From Paenibacillus taihuensis (GTDB lineage: Bacteria; Bacillota; Bacilli; Paenibacillales; Paenibacillaceae), in the NCBI RefSeq assembly GCF_003386535.1, contig NZ_QTTN01000025.1:1-64000 (forward strand): a stretch of DNA of 64,000 nucleotides, given 5' to 3'. This document shows, piece by piece, positions 36,962 to 44,845 of this stretch (position 1 is the stretch's first letter; every line of letters begins with the position of its first letter). A program made the position numbers and the translations under genes. The notes under the pieces were generated by a model. The model worked only from the letters and a program-made list of their open reading frames with translations. It did not search any database and was not told the origin of the DNA.

Positions 36962-37000
36962 AAAGAGTGAGGCTTTAATCTGCTTTACTCTTTTTTATTT
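36962..37000 (+). terminator. Possible terminator downstream of hemY
   Basis: AAAGAGT pairs with ACTCTTT across an imperfect inner stem, followed by TTTTTATTT. Confidence 0.5.
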
Positions 37001-37138
37001 ATAAATGGCAATATGTTTTTCCTCGGATTCAATTTGGTTAATTATAGCTAAATACGCTTATATGAACGGAATCGTCGGGTCCATTACATAAACTCGACTA
37101 ATTCGAGAATACAAGAAGTGTGCGAGGAGAGATAGCTC

Positions 37139-37975
37139 ATGTTAAAAAACTATCGGTTGACTAAAGCAGAGAAGCACGGTCTGAGCCACTTCGATCCAAA
37201 GGATACCGGCGGCTTTGCGAGTAAAGAGGAGATTCAAGATGAGTTTCAACACATGGAGAGGAAGCTTGGCCATTTGCAGGACAAGTTGTTTGCCTCGAAA
37301 ACGAATGGCGTGCTTGTTTTGTTCCAAGGGATGGATTGCAGCGGCAAGGACGGAGTCATTAAGAAGGTACTTTCCAATCTGAATCCTCTGGGCTTTCGTG
37401 CGGAGAGTTTCAAGGCGCCGACGTCGGAAGAATCCGCTCATGATTTCCTATGGAGAACGCATAAAGCTGTCCCTGCCAAAGGCTATATTACCGCATTTAA
37501 TCGCTCTTACTATGAAGATGTGCTCATCACCCGGGTGCATGGAACGATTCAGGATGATGAAGCGGCCACTCGGATGAAGCATATCCGGCATTTCGAGAAG
37601 ATGCTAACGAACAATGGCATACTGCTGATCAAAATTTTCTTGCATATATCGCCCGAATTTCAGCTCGAGAAGATCCGCGAACGGCTCAGTAACCCGGAGA
37701 AGGTCTGGAAATTCGATCCGAGCGATCTTAACGAGCGACAATACTGGAGCTCATACATTGACGCGTACGAAGACGTATTTCGGCAAACAGCAACCAAATA
37801 CGCCCCATGGCATATCGTTCCGGCCAATGAGCGATGGTTTCGCGATTACGTGGTGCTCCAGCTTATTCTAAGTTCCTTGGAGAAGCTGGACCTTTCTTAT
37901 CCGGAACCGGATATTGAGACTCGAAAGCTGATGGAACAACTTCATGTCAGTGAACCACCACCCCAAAGCAGCTAA
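37139..37975 (+). CDS. Polyphosphate kinase 2 family protein (PPK2)
   Basis: The 278-residue protein has Walker A GMDCSGKDGVIKKV at about 64-77, the lid-type FNRSYYEDVLITRVHG at about 119-134, and the C-terminal PWHIVPANERWFRDY motif. PPK2 enzymes transfer phosphate between polyphosphate and nucleotides; the single-domain length fits. Class assignment (NMP, NDP or both) is not possible by eye. GAGGAGAG precedes the ATG. It is the first gene outside the putative rlmH cassettes. Confidence 0.9.
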   Translation: MLKNYRLTKAEKHGLSHFDPKDTGGFASKEEIQDEFQHMERKLGHLQDKLFASKTNGVLVLFQGMDCSGKDGVIKKVLSNLNPLGFRAESFKAPTSEESAHDFLWRTHKAVPAKGYITAFNRSYYEDVLITRVHGTIQDDEAATRMKHIRHFEKMLTNNGILLIKIFLHISPEFQLEKIRERLSNPEKVWKFDPSDLNERQYWSSYIDAYEDVFRQTATKYAPWHIVPANERWFRDYVVLQLILSSLEKLDLSYPEPDIETRKLMEQLHVSEPPPQSS

Positions 37976-38087
37976 ATTGATAATGATCGTCTATGTCGAA
38001 AATACTTAATGAAGTAGGCATTTGAGCTCTCTCCCTTTTTTGACTAGAATGAAAGTGATCATACTTTCGATTTGGAGGGAAATACAT

Positions 38088-38567
38088 ATGTACCGGATGA
38101 AAGAGGACTTTGTAAGTGACTGGGCTGCATCAGCAGCAGGTACATTGGCTGTAATGAAATCCATTACGGACGAGAAGATGGATACTGCAATTGTGGAAGG
38201 GCATAACTCGTTAAGTTGGTTGGCTTGGCATTTAACGGGGACTGCAGCGATCTTCGGACAAATCGCAGGGCTTCAAGTTCCGGCAGTAGAACGCGGGGCT
38301 GGAACGACGCCTGTTCATATGGCGGAGATCGTCGCCAAATACGAAGAGATCAACGAGGCTTACAAGCGAGAAGCTAACCAATGGACAGATGAGCAGATGT
38401 CGGAGGAGATCCAAGCCTTCGGCGGAAAAATGATGCGAGGTAAATTCCTGCGCCTGCTTATCGATCATCAAACGCACCATCGCGGGCAAATGACGGTTCT
38501 GCTTCGTCAAGCAGGTTTAATCGTGCCGGGAGTCGTTGGACCGACGAGAGAAATGCAAGCGAAATAA
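38088..38567 (+). CDS. DinB family protein (paralogue of 25171-25668)
   Basis: The 159-residue protein has the DinB-like helical pattern with putative metal ligands in SWLAWHLTGT and in LLIDHQTHHRGQMTVLLRQAGL. It ends VPGVVGPTREMQAK, parallel to IPAVYGPSKE in the other DinB protein. ATG 38088 has TTGGAGGG 8 bases upstream. It is a single gene with its own strong terminator. The function is unknown. Confidence 0.9.
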   Translation: MYRMKEDFVSDWAASAAGTLAVMKSITDEKMDTAIVEGHNSLSWLAWHLTGTAAIFGQIAGLQVPAVERGAGTTPVHMAEIVAKYEEINEAYKREANQWTDEQMSEEIQAFGGKMMRGKFLRLLIDHQTHHRGQMTVLLRQAGLIVPGVVGPTREMQAK

Positions 38568-38579
38568 CAAACAGGGTAG

Positions 38580-38611
38580 GAGCGCCGATTCCATATCGGC
38601 GCTCTTTTTTT
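38580..38611 (+). terminator. Rho-independent terminator after the DinB gene
   Basis: GAGCGCCGAT (38580-38589) pairs perfectly with ATCGGCGCTC (38595-38604), followed by TTTTTTT. Confidence 0.95.
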
Positions 38612-38657
38612 GAATTCGGAGCTGGCGGAGAGGATGCCCCATCAAAATACCTGCTTG

Positions 38658-38710
38658 AAATTAGATGACACATCATCTACTATGTATATAGATGATGTGT
38701 CATCTAATTT
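38658..38710. promoter_or_regulatory. Double palindromic operator before the lactonase gene
   Basis: A perfect 22-bp inverted repeat (38658-38679 and 38689-38710, spacer 9) contains in each arm a smaller palindrome, AGATGA-CACA-TCATCT (38663-38678) and AGATGA-TGTG-TCATCT (38690-38705). Their centres are 27 bp apart, 26-78 bases before the start codon. This is what tandem sites for a dimeric MarR-type repressor would look like. The related marR gene is at 42702. Confidence 0.8.
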
Positions 38711-38735
38711 AAAATATGAAAAGAGGCATTTTCTC

Positions 38736-39578
38736 ATGACGAACGCGAGAATACATGTTTGGCATACAGGCGAAGTTTATATTGACCAGTCTTTGGCTTT
38801 CAGAGAGAAAACCCTGCATCCGTTACCCTACACAGGCTGGTTAAGACCAAGGGCTAAGAAGAGGTGGGTTCCCGTATCTGTATACCTCATCGAACATCCG
38901 AGTGGGTTGATTTTGGTGGATACCGGATGGCACACTGAGATGAGGGAAAACCAGCGAAAGCATCTGGGGGCATTCGCTTCATCCATGTTTAAGGGGAGAT
39001 TGCCTGCGGGAGAGGCTGTGCATGAACAATTGTCCCGTTATGGCGTAAAAGCAGCCGATATCGATTATGTGCTGCTGACCCATCTGCACTCTGATCATGT
39101 CAGCGGACTTAAACATGTCTCTGAGGCGAAGCAAATACTCGTCAGTGAGCCGGAGTGGAATGCGGCTCAACGTGGGATAGGTTATATTAAATCCATGTGG
39201 CAAGGCGTTAATGTAACGCCATTTGAATGGACACAAATCCCATACGGGCCCTATAAACTGGGACTGGATCTTTTTCAAGACGGTTCCGTTTATCTGGTTC
39301 ATACACCGGGACATAGTGCGGGTCAATTCTCAGTACTGGTTCGAACGAAGCAAGGGTGGGTATTGTTGGCGAGTGATGTAGGCTACGGGGCTGCATCGTT
39401 CGCTCATGGTATCTTGCCTGGATCGACTACGGATAAGAAAGCAGCACGACGCTCGTTGGATTGGGTGAAGGAGTTCATGGCACGAGAGGATTGTTTGATG
39501 GCCATAGCGAATCATGATGTAGAGATTAAACCTCAAATAATAGGCTGTCCAGCGCCATGGAAATCGATTGTTGAATGA
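38736..39578 (+). CDS. AHL-lactonase-like metallo-beta-lactamase with altered C-terminus
   Basis: The 280-residue protein resembles N-acyl-homoserine lactonases (AiiA/AttM). VSVYLIEHPSGLILVDTGWH is followed by the zinc motif LTHLHSDHVSGL at about 113-124, HTPGHSAGQFSVLV, LLASDVGYG and a late IANHD. ATG 38736 has AAAGAGG 9 bases upstream. The last ten residues (CPAPWKSIVE) are read out of frame from marR sequence. A 65-base deletion removed the native stop, which is preserved as ...KPQIIG-stop in the truncated copy at 42537-42683. The core fold is intact, so activity may remain. Confidence 0.85.
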   Translation: MTNARIHVWHTGEVYIDQSLAFREKTLHPLPYTGWLRPRAKKRWVPVSVYLIEHPSGLILVDTGWHTEMRENQRKHLGAFASSMFKGRLPAGEAVHEQLSRYGVKAADIDYVLLTHLHSDHVSGLKHVSEAKQILVSEPEWNAAQRGIGYIKSMWQGVNVTPFEWTQIPYGPYKLGLDLFQDGSVYLVHTPGHSAGQFSVLVRTKQGWVLLASDVGYGAASFAHGILPGSTTDKKAARRSLDWVKEFMAREDCLMAIANHDVEIKPQIIGCPAPWKSIVE

Positions 39579-39666
39579 GGCTCTTAAAGAAGAGGGGGTT
39601 ACTGCTTCCCAGGCAGAAGTGATCCGTGTTCTGGGAATGAGGCAACCCGATGACTCGCGATTTGTT
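39545..39666 (+). pseudogene. marR remnant fused behind the lactonase gene
   Basis: The DNA from CTGTCCAGCGCC to GATTTGTT matches two pieces of the intact marR gene at 42702-43166 with few changes. It lacks the first about 50 bases of that gene and an internal stretch of more than 100 bases encoding the recognition helix. It cannot make a repressor. Confidence 0.85.
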
Positions 39667-39718
39667 GGGTTTACGGGCTTTTATAGAAGCTTGCCGATAC
39701 TGACAGTGCTGCCCTTCG

Positions 39719-40885
39719 TTATGACGGCCTTTCCGTTCCGTAATAGATTAATGCCAGAGCCGGCATGGCGATGGCGATCCACAAGGTTGTGTTCCAGCCG
39801 GCCGCAGCGTACGCCCATCCGCCTAGCGCGGAGCCGATGGCCCCTCCGGCGAAGAAAATGGCCATGAACAAGCCGTTCAGCCGGCTGCGGACCTCTGATC
39901 CGAGCGAGAAGATTACTCTTTGGCTTAGAACGAGATTGGTCGTCACGCCCATATCCAGAACGATGGCTGCAATGAAAAGGAGAACAAGTGCGAACGTCGA
40001 GCCGCTTGGGTTAGCCAAGGGAAGCGCCATTGAGATCAGGACGAGGCCCAGCGCAATTCCGGTAGCGGGGCGAATCCATCCCCGGTCTGCCAAACGGCCG
40101 GCTATCGGCGCGGCCAGTGCGCCAGAGACCCCGACCAAGGCGAACAATGCGACTTCCTGCTGGGAGAATCTGAAGGCAGGTCCAGTCAGGTACAGAGGCA
40201 CTGTCGTCCAGAACAAGCTGAACGTCCCAAACACGCATGCATGGTAGAGGGCTCTTCGCTGCAGGATAGGCGTCGATTTCAATAATTTGAGCATCGAGCG
40301 TATGAGAGAAGAGTAACCGGTTGAGGTTGAAGGCTGTCTCACCGGAAGCGTTCGAAGTAGTACCAGCGCCAAGACCAGCATAGCTGCTGAGGACAAGTAA
40401 TAGACGATTCTCCATCCCAGGTATTCTGCCACCAGACTTGAAACGGGGCGAGCCAGCATAATCCCGAGCAGCAGGCCGCTCATGACGCTCCCGACGTTAC
40501 GGCCCCGCGATGCTTCAGGCGACAGATGAGCCGCGAAAGGCACGAGAATCTGAGCCGCAACGGAACTCGTTCCAATCATCATGGAAGCAAATAGAAACAG
40601 CGTGACGTTATGGAGGACTCCCCCAAGCGCAAGAACAATACCCGCAAGCACCAGCAGAATCACGACCAACTTTCGATTCTCCACAATATCGCCCAGAGGG
40701 ACAAGGAATAGCAGACCCAGACCGTAACCTACCTGGGCTAGCGTGACGATCAAGCCTGCTGCCCCGGAGGACAGCCCGAGATCCTCGCTAATCGGCCCGA
40801 TTAACGGCTGTGCATAATAGAGATTGGCTACGATTAGGCCGCAGGCGGCGGCGAGAATAAGGATAATTGTCCGAGAGAAGAACAT
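39719..40885 (-). CDS. MFS transporter
   Basis: The 388-residue protein has about 12 helices and begins with [22 protein letters not shown], a sequence common in MFS exporters of the YgaY/NepI-like and drug-efflux type. The motif-A region is [14 protein letters not shown] second half-repeat carries AGRLADRG. The substrate is unknown. The ribosome binding site is weak (ATCGAG). It is divergent from the sigma-factor gene 124 bases away, and no regulator gene is directly attached. Confidence 0.88.
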   Translation of the reverse strand: MFFSRTIILILAAACGLIVANLYYAQPLIGPISEDLGLSSGAAGLIVTLAQVGYGLGLLFLVPLGDIVENRKLVVILLVLAGIVLALGGVLHNVTLFLFASMMIGTSSVAAQILVPFAAHLSPEASRGRNVGSVMSGLLLGIMLARPVSSLVAEYLGWRIVYYLSSAAMLVLALVLLRTLPVRQPSTSTGYSSLIRSMLKLLKSTPILQRRALYHACVFGTFSLFWTTVPLYLTGPAFRFSQQEVALFALVGVSGALAAPIAGRLADRGWIRPATGIALGLVLISMALPLANPSGSTFALVLLFIAAIVLDMGVTTNLVLSQRVIFSLGSEVRSRLNGLFMAIFFAGGAIGSALGGWAYAAAGWNTTLWIAIAMPALALIYYGTERPS

Positions 40886-41008
40886 CTCGATGGGTTATGT
40901 GTTCCGGAACGAACATTCCAGTATTATTTTCGAACCTGCAATACGGCTCGTACGCTATAATAAAGCTAATGGAAAATGCTACAAGGACATCGTTCCAAGG
41001 AGGCCCAG

Positions 41009-41965
41009 ATGAACGAAGCAGCTTTTGATATGCAGTTATTTGAAAGCTTTAAGCCGGGGTTAACATCGTTCTGTTACCGAATGTTAGGATCCATGGATGA
41101 TGCGGACGATGCTGTTCAGGAAACCAGCATTCGGGCATGGCAAAGCTGGAGCATGTTCAGGCAGGATTCGTCCATGAAGACATGGATCTACCGTATAGCG
41201 TCGAACTTATGCTTGGACAAGCTGAGGCAAGCCAAGCGACGCATGCTTCCCGTTGACCTATCTGACCCAGCTGTCGCCATTGTCGAGCCGAACGAGATGC
41301 TGCCAGAATCGTCCTGGATCTGGCCTTCGCCTGATTTTGGAGAAAATCCGGAAGATATTCTCGTACGCAAAGATACCCTTCAGCTCTGCTTCATTGCACT
41401 CTTACAAACGTTGCCGCCTCGTCAACGTGCGGTTCTTATCCTGAAGGACGTCTTCGAGTGGTCGTCCAAGCAAATCGCGGAAACGCTAGGGCTGTCGCCG
41501 GCGGCGGTGAACAGCGCGCTGCAGCGGGCCAGGGAGACGATGAATCGAACGCAGCTTCGTTCCGACGAATATAGCAAGATGGACGTCGACCCCGATCCTG
41601 CTCTTCTCTCTCGTTACGTAGAGGCCTTCGAACAATTTAATATCGATGCGCTTGTGTCGTTGTTCCATGAAGAAGGCTGTATGTCGATGCCGCCTTTCCC
41701 AATGTGGATCAGCGGTCAAGACGATTTGTCCACGTTTTTCGCGCTTACGCGCTGGCATTGCGAGGGGTCTAAGTTTGTGTGGACGACAGTCAATGGCGGT
41801 TATCCCGCTCTGGCGCAGTATATGCCGAGTAAGGAAGCGCCTGTCCTAGTGCCTTGGGGGATTCATGTGCTTGAAGTGAAGGACAATCGAATCCTGCATG
41901 TTCAAAATTTCATAAATACAAAATTATTTGCTCGATTGGGTCTCCCAGCGCATTTAGACCGATGA
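41009..41965 (+). CDS. ECF sigma factor with C-terminal SnoaL-like domain
   Basis: The 318-residue protein has sigma region 2 (about 10-75, GSMDDADDAVQETSIRAWQSWSMFR and WIYRIASNLCLDKLR) and region 4 (about 130-180, LPPRQRAVLILKDVFEWSSKQIAETLG). An NTF2/SnoaL-like domain at about 190-318 is typical of large ECF factors that carry their own regulatory domain instead of an anti-sigma partner (SigJ/TIGR02960-like). AAGGAGG precedes ATG 41009. No anti-sigma gene is nearby. The next gene, an SRPBCC protein, could be a target. Confidence 0.9.
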   Translation: MNEAAFDMQLFESFKPGLTSFCYRMLGSMDDADDAVQETSIRAWQSWSMFRQDSSMKTWIYRIASNLCLDKLRQAKRRMLPVDLSDPAVAIVEPNEMLPESSWIWPSPDFGENPEDILVRKDTLQLCFIALLQTLPPRQRAVLILKDVFEWSSKQIAETLGLSPAAVNSALQRARETMNRTQLRSDEYSKMDVDPDPALLSRYVEAFEQFNIDALVSLFHEEGCMSMPPFPMWISGQDDLSTFFALTRWHCEGSKFVWTTVNGGYPALAQYMPSKEAPVLVPWGIHVLEVKDNRILHVQNFINTKLFARLGLPAHLDR

Positions 41966-42030
41966 ATAACGAGATCGGTATTCGTCTATACAAATGAGAA
42001 GGAAAATTACCGAGAGAGGTGTTCATTACA

Positions 42031-42459
42031 ATGGAAACAAGTAATCAAGCGAAAGTAACCGTTGAGACCGTCATTCAAGCCCCAGTGGCAAAGGTATGGA
42101 GCTATTGGACGGAGCCGGATCACATCACGAAGTGGAATCAGCCATCCGAGGATTGGCATTCGCCAAGAGCGGAGAACGATTTGCGGGTCGGCGGCGCGTT
42201 CGTGACAAGAATGGAAGCGAAAGACGGCAGCATGGGCTTCGATTTCGGCGGAATTTACGACGATGTGAAGCTGCATGAGGCGATTTCCTACACGATGGGA
42301 GACGGGCGGAAGGTGGACATCGCTTTCGTTGCTCAGGGTGACACAACGAAGGTCGTTGAAATCTTCGACCCCGAGAACACGCACCCCGTTGAGTTCCAGC
42401 AGGCGGGCTGGCAAGCGATCATGGACAGCTTCAAACGATACGTCGAAGGATCCGAGTAA
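42031..42459 (+). CDS. SRPBCC/AHSA1-like protein
   Basis: The 142-residue protein has the helix-grip pattern TVETVIQAPVAKVWSYWTEPDHITKWNQPSEDWH, then GGAFVTRMEAKDGSMGFDFGGIYDDV and a C-terminal helix FQQAGWQAIMDSFKRYVE. AHSA1/SRPBCC proteins bind hydrophobic ligands; most bacterial members are uncharacterised. AGAGGTG lies 9 bases before ATG 42031. It follows the sigma-factor gene by 65 bases in the same direction. Confidence 0.9.
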   Translation: METSNQAKVTVETVIQAPVAKVWSYWTEPDHITKWNQPSEDWHSPRAENDLRVGGAFVTRMEAKDGSMGFDFGGIYDDVKLHEAISYTMGDGRKVDIAFVAQGDTTKVVEIFDPENTHPVEFQQAGWQAIMDSFKRYVEGSE

Positions 42460-42465
42460 TAGATC

Positions 42466-42516
42466 TAGCGGCCGCTTCCCGGTAATTTATCGGGGAACGG
42501 TCGTTTTATTTTGGGT
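42466..42516 (+). terminator. Terminator-like hairpin after the SRPBCC gene
   Basis: CGGCCGCTTCCC pairs imperfectly with GGGGAACGGTCG, followed by TTTTATTTTG. A near copy lies at 57898-57940. Both are directly followed by a truncated gene copy. Confidence 0.75.
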
Positions 42517-42536
42517 AAAAGGACTCCTGGGGCGCC

Positions 42537-42683
42537 GGGTTGATTTTAGTGGATACCGGATGGCACACTGAGATAAGGGGAATCAGGTCGTTGGATTGGG
42601 TAAAGGAGTTCATGGCACGAGAGGATTGTTTGATGGCCATAGCGAATCATGATGTAGAGATTAAACCTCAAATAATAGGATAA
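42537..42683 (+). pseudogene. Truncated copy of the AHL-lactonase-like gene
   Basis: Two pieces match the lactonase gene: GGGTTGATTTTAGTGGATAC onward (the ILVDTGWHTE region) and TCGTTGGATTGGGTAAAGG onward to the native end IIG-TAA. About 560 bases between them, including the zinc motif, are missing, as is everything upstream with the operator. It precedes the intact marR gene by 18 bases, showing the original order lactonase-marR. Confidence 0.88.
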
Positions 42684-42701
42684 CCGTTAGGAGCAGTCTA
42701 A

Positions 42702-43166
42702 TTGAAAAAAGGGTTTGACGAAGTTGAAAAGTTCCGTTACCTCATTCTGGCTGTCCAGCGCCATGGAAATCGATTGTTGAATGAAGCCCTTAAAGAAGTG
42801 GGGGTTACTGCTTCCCAGGCAGAAGTGATCCGAGTTCTGGAGATGAAGCAACCGTTGTCGTTAAAGGATTTGGGGCAATTGCTGATTTGCGAGACCGGCA
42901 GCCCGTCAAGGTTGGTTGAACGAATGATCAGGGATGGACACGTTGCAAAGATGACCCACCCCGATGACTCGCGATTTGTTTTATTACAGCTGACTAAGCA
43001 AGGGAAGGAAGCAGCGGAGAAAGTAAAGTTCGTTGAAGAACAACTCTATCATCACATGCAGGAAATGGCCTCAGAAGCCGAACTAAGTGAGGTTAACCCG
43101 ATCTTGGAAAGATTCCTTCGAGGTTCTGCCTTACATGAAACGATGGGTTTGAGAGGTTTTCTATAG
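42702..43166 (+). CDS. MarR family transcriptional regulator
   Basis: The 154-residue protein has the MarR winged helix: TASQAEVIRVLEMKQPLSLKDLGQLLICETGSPSRLVERMIRDGHVAKMTHPDDSRFVLLQLTKQG. The start is TTG 42702, with TTAGGAG 8 bases upstream. A partial second copy sits behind the lactonase gene at 39545. The ancestral operon was lactonase-marR behind the double palindrome at 38658, so this protein is the likely repressor of that promoter. It has no operator of its own nearby. Its stop overlaps the kinase start. Confidence 0.93.
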   Translation: MKKGFDEVEKFRYLILAVQRHGNRLLNEALKEVGVTASQAEVIRVLEMKQPLSLKDLGQLLICETGSPSRLVERMIRDGHVAKMTHPDDSRFVLLQLTKQGKEAAEKVKFVEEQLYHHMQEMASEAELSEVNPILERFLRGSALHETMGLRGFL

Positions 43167-44776
43167 TGACAATAATGATGACGGAATCAAGAAGTAGATA
43201 TATACAACATTCACACCAAACATGTTTGAGTAAAAATTTGCATCCTGATGATTTGCCGGCTCCCAAAGAAAAATTGCCAATTCACGTGTTGGAGCAGAAG
43301 AAGAGGATGCTTGATGCTACGATTTCTGTAGCAAGAAAATTTATGACGAAGTTAATATCTAATTTGGACAGGACCTCTGTTCTGGTCTGCATCACGGATC
43401 ATGAAGGGTACATTCTAGAACTGTACGGCGACGACATGATAAAGCGGCAAATTGAATCCTTAGGTTTATATACCGGAACCCGATTAGAGGAAGAGAAAGT
43501 AGGGACGAATAGTATCGAAATGGCTTTACGAATGGGAGAACCTGCACAACTTATTGGACCAGACCATTTCTTCCGTTGCTTGCATGAAAGTGCTTGCGTT
43601 TCTGTACCATTCTACTCAACAGGCAAGATAGGCGGGACGATTTCGATGATGATGGCCGCTCATCATGCAAGTCCATACCATATCGGACTGCTTCAGTCTG
43701 CCGTAGATTCTATCGAACGAGAGGTCATCGCGCAGAAGCAGAACAAGAAATTAATCGTCTTGAATCAAGTGCTTATGGAGAACAGTCGAAACGGGGTCAT
43801 CCTGACCAATGAGGACGGCATAATAGTTGAAATAAATCCTTATGCGGAGAAGGTCTTATCCAGCAAGAAAGATGAACTATGCAATCGTCCAATTGCAGAA
43901 GTAGCGGTTATTGGAGCATACATGGAGCGTGTTCTGAGCGATAGTCAAAAGTATGAGGATGTCGAAATCACGATATCGAATAAAACGTTTCTATTTGACT
44001 CGTTTCCAATCTATGATGAACTCAACCAAATCATCGGCGTATTTGGCCAGTTTAGAGATATTACAGAAAGACTTGTTCTAGAAAGACAGCTCATGCTAAG
44101 CGAGAAATTGTCGGCCATAGGCAAAATCGGCGCGGGGCTTGCTCATGAGATTAGAAATCCGCTTACGTCGATCATAGGGTTATTGACGCTCCTTAAAGAA
44201 AATTTCAAGACAGCGGACCATAAGCAAAAGGACTATTTTAGAATCATCTTTAGCGAATTGGAAAGAATAAAAAATTTGGTTCAGCAATTTGTCATGATGG
44301 CCAAGCCTGATCAGAAAGGAATCATAAAAACGAGAGTGGGCCTGCATGCACTTATCGAAGATATTTTGGCGTTAATGGAAAATGACTTTCATGATAAGAA
44401 CATCAAGATTCATTATCAGCCTCTGTGCAAAGAGGAGGTTTATATCGATAAGGATAAAATAAAGCAGGTCATCCTCAATATTCTGCAGAACGCTTTTGAT
44501 GCCATTGATTTTGATGGGAACATATGCGTGGTTATCCGGCAGAGCCAGCTAGATCATGGGATTGAAATTGTGATCGCGGATAATGGATTCGGTATGGATG
44601 AAGATACGTTAGAGAAGCTGGCTACTCCTTTTCATTCAACGAAAAAGTACGGATTAGGCCTGGGATTATCGATGAGCTATAGTATTATTGAATTGCATAA
44701 AGGAAGAATAAAAGTAGAAAGCGAGAATGGAAAAGGGACAACCTTTACGGTATGGCTGCCGCATTCCAAGTATTAA
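43166..44776 (+). CDS. GAF-PAS sensor histidine kinase
   Basis: The 536-residue soluble kinase has an N-terminal helical segment, a GAF domain like that of AcoR-type regulators (about 55-195, EEEKVGTNSIEMALRMGEPAQLIGPDHFFR and CVSVPFYSTGKIGGTISMMM), PAS (about 200-310) and HisKA with AHEIRNPLT (H327). The HATPase_c domain shows NILQNAFDAI, DNGFGMDED and GLGLGLSMSYSI. No membrane helix is present, so it senses a cytoplasmic signal. No response regulator is adjacent. GTG 43166 overlaps the marR stop and has GAGAGG 9 bases upstream. The GAF-PAS half is clearly related to that of the GGDEF-EAL protein at 60239-62482. Confidence 0.9.
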   Translation: MTIMMTESRSRYIQHSHQTCLSKNLHPDDLPAPKEKLPIHVLEQKKRMLDATISVARKFMTKLISNLDRTSVLVCITDHEGYILELYGDDMIKRQIESLGLYTGTRLEEEKVGTNSIEMALRMGEPAQLIGPDHFFRCLHESACVSVPFYSTGKIGGTISMMMAAHHASPYHIGLLQSAVDSIEREVIAQKQNKKLIVLNQVLMENSRNGVILTNEDGIIVEINPYAEKVLSSKKDELCNRPIAEVAVIGAYMERVLSDSQKYEDVEITISNKTFLFDSFPIYDELNQIIGVFGQFRDITERLVLERQLMLSEKLSAIGKIGAGLAHEIRNPLTSIIGLLTLLKENFKTADHKQKDYFRIIFSELERIKNLVQQFVMMAKPDQKGIIKTRVGLHALIEDILALMENDFHDKNIKIHYQPLCKEEVYIDKDKIKQVILNILQNAFDAIDFDGNICVVIRQSQLDHGIEIVIADNGFGMDEDTLEKLATPFHSTKKYGLGLGLSMSYSIIELHKGRIKVESENGKGTTFTVWLPHSKY

Positions 44777-44845
44777 CGTAAACGGGGAGCACCGCATGGA
44801 AGTAAGCAAGGTTCAACAATTCGAATAGAACAGGATACAAGTTAA

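Larger units (their letters stand above)
36787..37138. other. Intergenic region with site 3 and a hairpin
   Basis: There is no gene in this 350-base stretch. It contains the cassette right end with TTTCGCCG at 36891, the attachment-like core at 36915 and a T-rich hairpin at 36962-37000. Confidence 0.6.
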
